From contig JAEEQH010000001.1 of NCBI GenBank assembly GCA_016285245.1, positions 86,540 to 150,539 on the forward strand: a stretch of DNA of 64,000 nucleotides. The letters are read 5' to 3'. How positions within the stretch are numbered: position 1 is the first letter of the stretch; every line of letters starts with the position of its first letter. This DNA is from Prevotella sp. (lineage in GTDB: Bacteria > Bacteroidota > Bacteroidia > Bacteroidales > Bacteroidaceae). Positions 61,290-64,000 of this stretch are shown piece by piece. Below the pieces are notes generated by a model, which ran no database searches, had not been told where the DNA came from, and was given only the letters and a program-made list of their open reading frames with translations. The position numbers and the translations under genes were made by a program.

Positions 61290-62771
61290 TCACTTCCTCT
61301 GCTTTTTAGCTGTGGCTTTGGCAGGCTTGGCCTTCTCGCTGGTGGTGTTGGCCAGGCTGCGCACGCAGCGGAATCCTATGAAGGAGCGTGGCTGGTTCTG
61401 GAACTCGCTGGTGCGCCAGGCGGCGCGTATGTAGCTCTCGGGGTCTTTCCACGAGCCGCCGCGCACGCTCTTCTTCTTCAGCCTGTAGGGGTCTTCGAGT
61501 GCGGCGTTGTAGCGCAGCTGCGGGTTGAGGTCGTTCATGGCGTCGACGCCGGCCTCGGTATAGATGGTGCTGGTCCATTCGGCCACGTTGCCAGCCATGT
61601 CGTAGAGTCCGTTGCTGTTAGCACTATAGATGGCCACCTTCGAAGTGATGAGGTTGCCGTCCTTGGTGTAGTTGCCGTCGTCGGGCTTGAAGTTGGCAAA
61701 GAAGCATCCCTTGCCACTGGCCACGTCCTCGTTCTCCCAGGGGAACTCGTTCTGGTTCTTGCCGCGAGCGGCATACTCCCATTCAGCCTCGGTGGGCAGG
61801 CGGTAGCGCTGCACGAATCGTGCCGACGGGCCGAGTCCCTTGAGCAGGAACTCTGTGCGCCATGCGCAGAAGGCGTTGGCCTGCTCCCATGTGACACCCA
61901 CCACGGGATAGTCGTTGTAGGCGGCGTTTGAGAAGTAGTTGCGCATGTACATCTCGTTGTCGGCATTGGGAAAATCGTTCACCCAGCAGGTGGTGTCGGG
62001 GTAGATGTTCACGATGTAGGTATTGAGGAAGTCCCACGGTCCGGTGTACTCGCGGTTAATGGTCTCGCTGTGTATCTTTCCCTCGTCGTCGATGTAGGCC
62101 GTGTCTTTCGATATGTAGATTTTCTCATCGTATATGCCGCCCTGCCGCTGTTTGTTCCACTGGTCGGTGTCCAGGTGGCGCTCCTCGGCATTCTCACGAT
62201 ATTGGCGCTTGGCCGCCTCGGTGTAGTCGTAAATCTCGTAGCGGTAGTTCATCTGTCGGGCGTCGAGCATCTTCTCGCCAGTGACGGGGTGCACCACGTA
62301 CACACTCTCTATGGCGCGCAGCTCGTCCTCGCTGGGCTTGCGCGGCAGCGGCTTCTTCCAGTTCAGGTAGGGCTTGATGGGGTCGCCGTTCTTGTCCTCT
62401 TCTATCTTGTAGCTCTCGTCGCCGCCATAGTTGGGGTCGGCCAGTCGCTCGCGTATGATGCTGTCGCGCACGTAGCTCACAAACTGGCGATACTCGGAGT
62501 TTGTTATCTCGGTGTCGTCCATCCAGAAGCCCTCCACGGAGATGTCTCTCAGGGGTGTCTGCCGTCCCCATAGCGAGTCGTTCTTCTCCATACCCATCTT
62601 CAGGTGGCCACGCTTGATGAGCACCATGCCATAGGGGGCTGGCTCAGAAAAGGCTCGGCCAGAGGCGCCTGTCAGCTCTCCGCCCGAGGCCATCGTCTCT
62701 TTGCCTCCGAAGCAACTTGCCAACACCATCATTGCCATGGCGCAAATTGCTATGATTATTTTCTTTTTCAT
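61290..62771 (-). CDS. gldK: Type IX secretion lipoprotein GldK/PorK
   Basis: 493 residues. The lipoprotein signal MKKKIIIAICAMAMMVLASC is followed by an FGE-sulfatase-type domain (GMVLIKRGHLKMGMEKND..., FWMDDTEITNSEYRQFV, VGVTWEQANAFCAWRTEFL, RLPTEAEWEYAARG, VRGGSWKD). It forms the PorK/N ring at the outer membrane. The formylglycine-generating chemistry is not expected here. It starts 10 bases after porP ends. Confidence 0.95.
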   Translation of the reverse strand: MKKKIIIAICAMAMMVLASCFGGKETMASGGELTGASGRAFSEPAPYGMVLIKRGHLKMGMEKNDSLWGRQTPLRDISVEGFWMDDTEITNSEYRQFVSYVRDSIIRERLADPNYGGDESYKIEEDKNGDPIKPYLNWKKPLPRKPSEDELRAIESVYVVHPVTGEKMLDARQMNYRYEIYDYTEAAKRQYRENAEERHLDTDQWNKQRQGGIYDEKIYISKDTAYIDDEGKIHSETINREYTGPWDFLNTYIVNIYPDTTCWVNDFPNADNEMYMRNYFSNAAYNDYPVVGVTWEQANAFCAWRTEFLLKGLGPSARFVQRYRLPTEAEWEYAARGKNQNEFPWENEDVASGKGCFFANFKPDDGNYTKDGNLITSKVAIYSANSNGLYDMAGNVAEWTSTIYTEAGVDAMNDLNPQLRYNAALEDPYRLKKKSVRGGSWKDPESYIRAAWRTSEFQNQPRSFIGFRCVRSLANTTSEKAKPAKATAKKQRK

Positions 62772-62781
62772 ATTCTTTTTA

Positions 62782-63720
62782 TTATAGTATTCTCACGCTC
62801 TGGTGTCTGTTTCGTCCCTTCTTAAAGAGGTTCAGGTCGCTTTGGTAGCCCACGAACAGCTCATGCGAACCGTTGCCCAGGCTGATGCCGTTGGTGTAGG
62901 CTTCGTAGCTGTAGCCCACGGTGATGCCGTGGAAGTTGCCGCCGAGCAGAACCGTTACCGAGTTCGATGGGCTGTAGCCCACGCCAGCATACATCATTCG
63001 CTCCTCGTGGGTGTAGGTGAGGCGTGTGGTAACGTCGGCCCTGTAGCCCACGCCGTCGGAGCGTCCGAGCACAGAGGGCTGTATTGATAAGAACGGACTT
63101 CTGAGCCGAATATTGCATCCTGCCGTCAAATAATATGTCATGTCTATCTTTAGCTGATTGGTTTGCCCCAGTTCCACAGTGGGTGCAGTGAGGTGCTGCA
63201 CACTGGCTCCCACATACCATTTTTTGTGCTGGTAGTAGAGTCCGGCACCAATGTCAACGGCAGTACCCGTCACCTCAGATGTGGCGAAGACGGGGTCGCC
63301 GCTTTCCCTCAGGTCCACCTTGCTGCCGTCGAAGCTCTCGCTCAGCATGCCGCCCTGCACGCCAATGGCCAGCGTGCCGCCCAACAGCTTCTGCCGGTAG
63401 GCATACTGCAGGCCGATGTTCTTGTGCGAGAAGAGGCCTATGGCATCGTTGACAAAGCGTGCGCCCACGCCGTGGTACATGCCCAGCGCGTAGAAGGGCA
63501 TATCGGCCGAGGCATACATCGTGTTGGGGTTGTGCTTAAAGCCCACCATCGACATGTTGTAGGCGGCGGTGATGTTGATCTTCTCCTGTTTGCCCACAGC
63601 GGCAGGGTTATACGCCGTCTGCATCGCCCAGTAATGACTGAACGACGGGTCGTACTGTGCCAGAGCCTGTAACGAGGCCACAAACCACAGGGCCAATATC
63701 AGCAGATTTCGCCTTAACAC
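62782..63720 (-). CDS. porP: Type IX secretion outer membrane protein PorP/SprF family
   Basis: 312 residues from a GTG at 63720 (no ATG is available near the signal peptide). Signal peptide MLRRNLLILALWFVASLQALAQ, then YDPSFSHYWAMQTAYNPAAVG, the hallmark N-terminus of PorP/SprF barrel proteins, and a beta-barrel C-terminus. First gene of porPKLMN. An inverted repeat (AATAAATA...TATTTATT) sits directly upstream of the start, and TTTTTCTACACATTT lies about 45 bases upstream. Confidence 0.92.
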   Translation of the reverse strand: MLRRNLLILALWFVASLQALAQYDPSFSHYWAMQTAYNPAAVGKQEKINITAAYNMSMVGFKHNPNTMYASADMPFYALGMYHGVGARFVNDAIGLFSHKNIGLQYAYRQKLLGGTLAIGVQGGMLSESFDGSKVDLRESGDPVFATSEVTGTAVDIGAGLYYQHKKWYVGASVQHLTAPTVELGQTNQLKIDMTYYLTAGCNIRLRSPFLSIQPSVLGRSDGVGYRADVTTRLTYTHEERMMYAGVGYSPSNSVTVLLGGNFHGITVGYSYEAYTNGISLGNGSHELFVGYQSDLNLFKKGRNRHQSVRIL

Positions 63721-63721
63721 G

Positions 63722-63752
63722 AATAAATAACGTCTTTTCCACGCTATTTATT
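63722..63752 (-). promoter_or_regulatory. Leader hairpin directly upstream of porP
   Basis: AATAAATA (63722-63729) pairs with TATTTATT (63745-63752) across 15 bases, next to the GTG start at 63720. It could affect translation. No clear TAnnTTTG promoter is visible upstream of porP. Confidence 0.45.
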
Positions 63753-64000
63753 ATATTTTTCTCTGTAAATGTGTAGAAAAACGGCGGATACAGCAATAAC
63801 GTGCATAAAAATCGCACCTTTGGCTAACGCCGAAGGTACTCCCGCTTCCATATAACAAATCATTTGTTACATAAACTTCAATTTAAGAGCCTTAAATCTA
63901 TACTCTGCACAAGAATGATAGCGCCCGTAGGCACGGGAGTGATGGCGTCCGTAGGCACTCCCCGCCCCTGTAGGCAATTGCGAGGAGGGAGCAATTGGGG
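63753..64000. other. Non-coding right end
   Basis: No credible gene. It contains an AACAAATCATTTGTT palindrome (about 63853-63867), a CCTTTGGC-TAAC-GCCGAAGG hairpin (63818-63837) and two degenerate copies of ATGGCGTCCGTAGGCAC near the end. The sequence is cut by the window. Confidence 0.5.

Overview
The window reads as a chromosomal segment of a Bacteroidota bacterium, most likely a Prevotella-like member of Bacteroidales. The evidence is the TTTG / TAnnTTTG promoters, the A-rich leaders that usually lack a Shine-Dalgarno, a complete porPKLMN type IX secretion operon, LQGRR-type C-terminal sorting tails, a fused MurF-Alr protein and the rpsU-xer-hpf-tRNA-tuf-secE-nusG-rpl-rpoBC block. No rRNA, prophage, intact insertion sequence or CRISPR array is visible.

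Layout. 1-8.4 kb: the end of one secreted protein, a 2305-aa multidomain secreted protein with a type IX-like tail, and a small lipoprotein. 8.4-12.9 kb: tRNA-Leu, a TPR lipoprotein, a thioredoxin-fold lipoprotein without CxxC, and YifB. 12.9-18.1 kb: a palindrome-rich spacer, a Cys/His-rich small membrane protein with a His-rich (ZnuD-like) TonB receptor, a PafA-type phosphatase and a HAD hydrolase. 18.1-33 kb: the translation/transcription superoperon (rpsU, xer recombinase, hpf, five tRNAs around tuf, secE, nusG, rplKAJL, rpoB, rpoC). 33-39.1 kb: two related tandem-repeat arrays bracket an RNR C-terminal-like protein, folB, an amidase, an MCE protein and dnaA. 39.1-42.9 kb: a cobalamin riboswitch controls a BtuB-like receptor and an exported CbiK-type chelatase. 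42.9-43.4 kb: a nested palindromic element. 43.4-51.9 kb: fumarase, M6 peptidase, nagB, a carboxynorspermidine dehydrogenase-like gene, miaB and an ABC-F protein with one degenerate ATP site. 51.9-57.3 kb: an Rpn-family remnant, galE, a beta-helix lipoprotein and murF-alr. 57.4-64 kb (minus strand): porP-gldK-gldL-gldM-gldN.

How it fits together. The type IX operon at the right end could export the tailed proteins at the left end and the M6 peptidase. The cobalamin riboswitch, receptor and lipoprotein chelatase look like one tetrapyrrole/corrinoid acquisition unit. The best candidates for something undescribed are (i) the two arrays built on a 10-bp-spaced TCCGNTG half-site pair, each ending just upstream of a promoter, (ii) the nested palindromic element at 43.05-43.28 kb, and (iii) exactly 9-nt-phased CTAG motifs in the rpoB leader. 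All start choices, promoters and hairpins below were read by eye.
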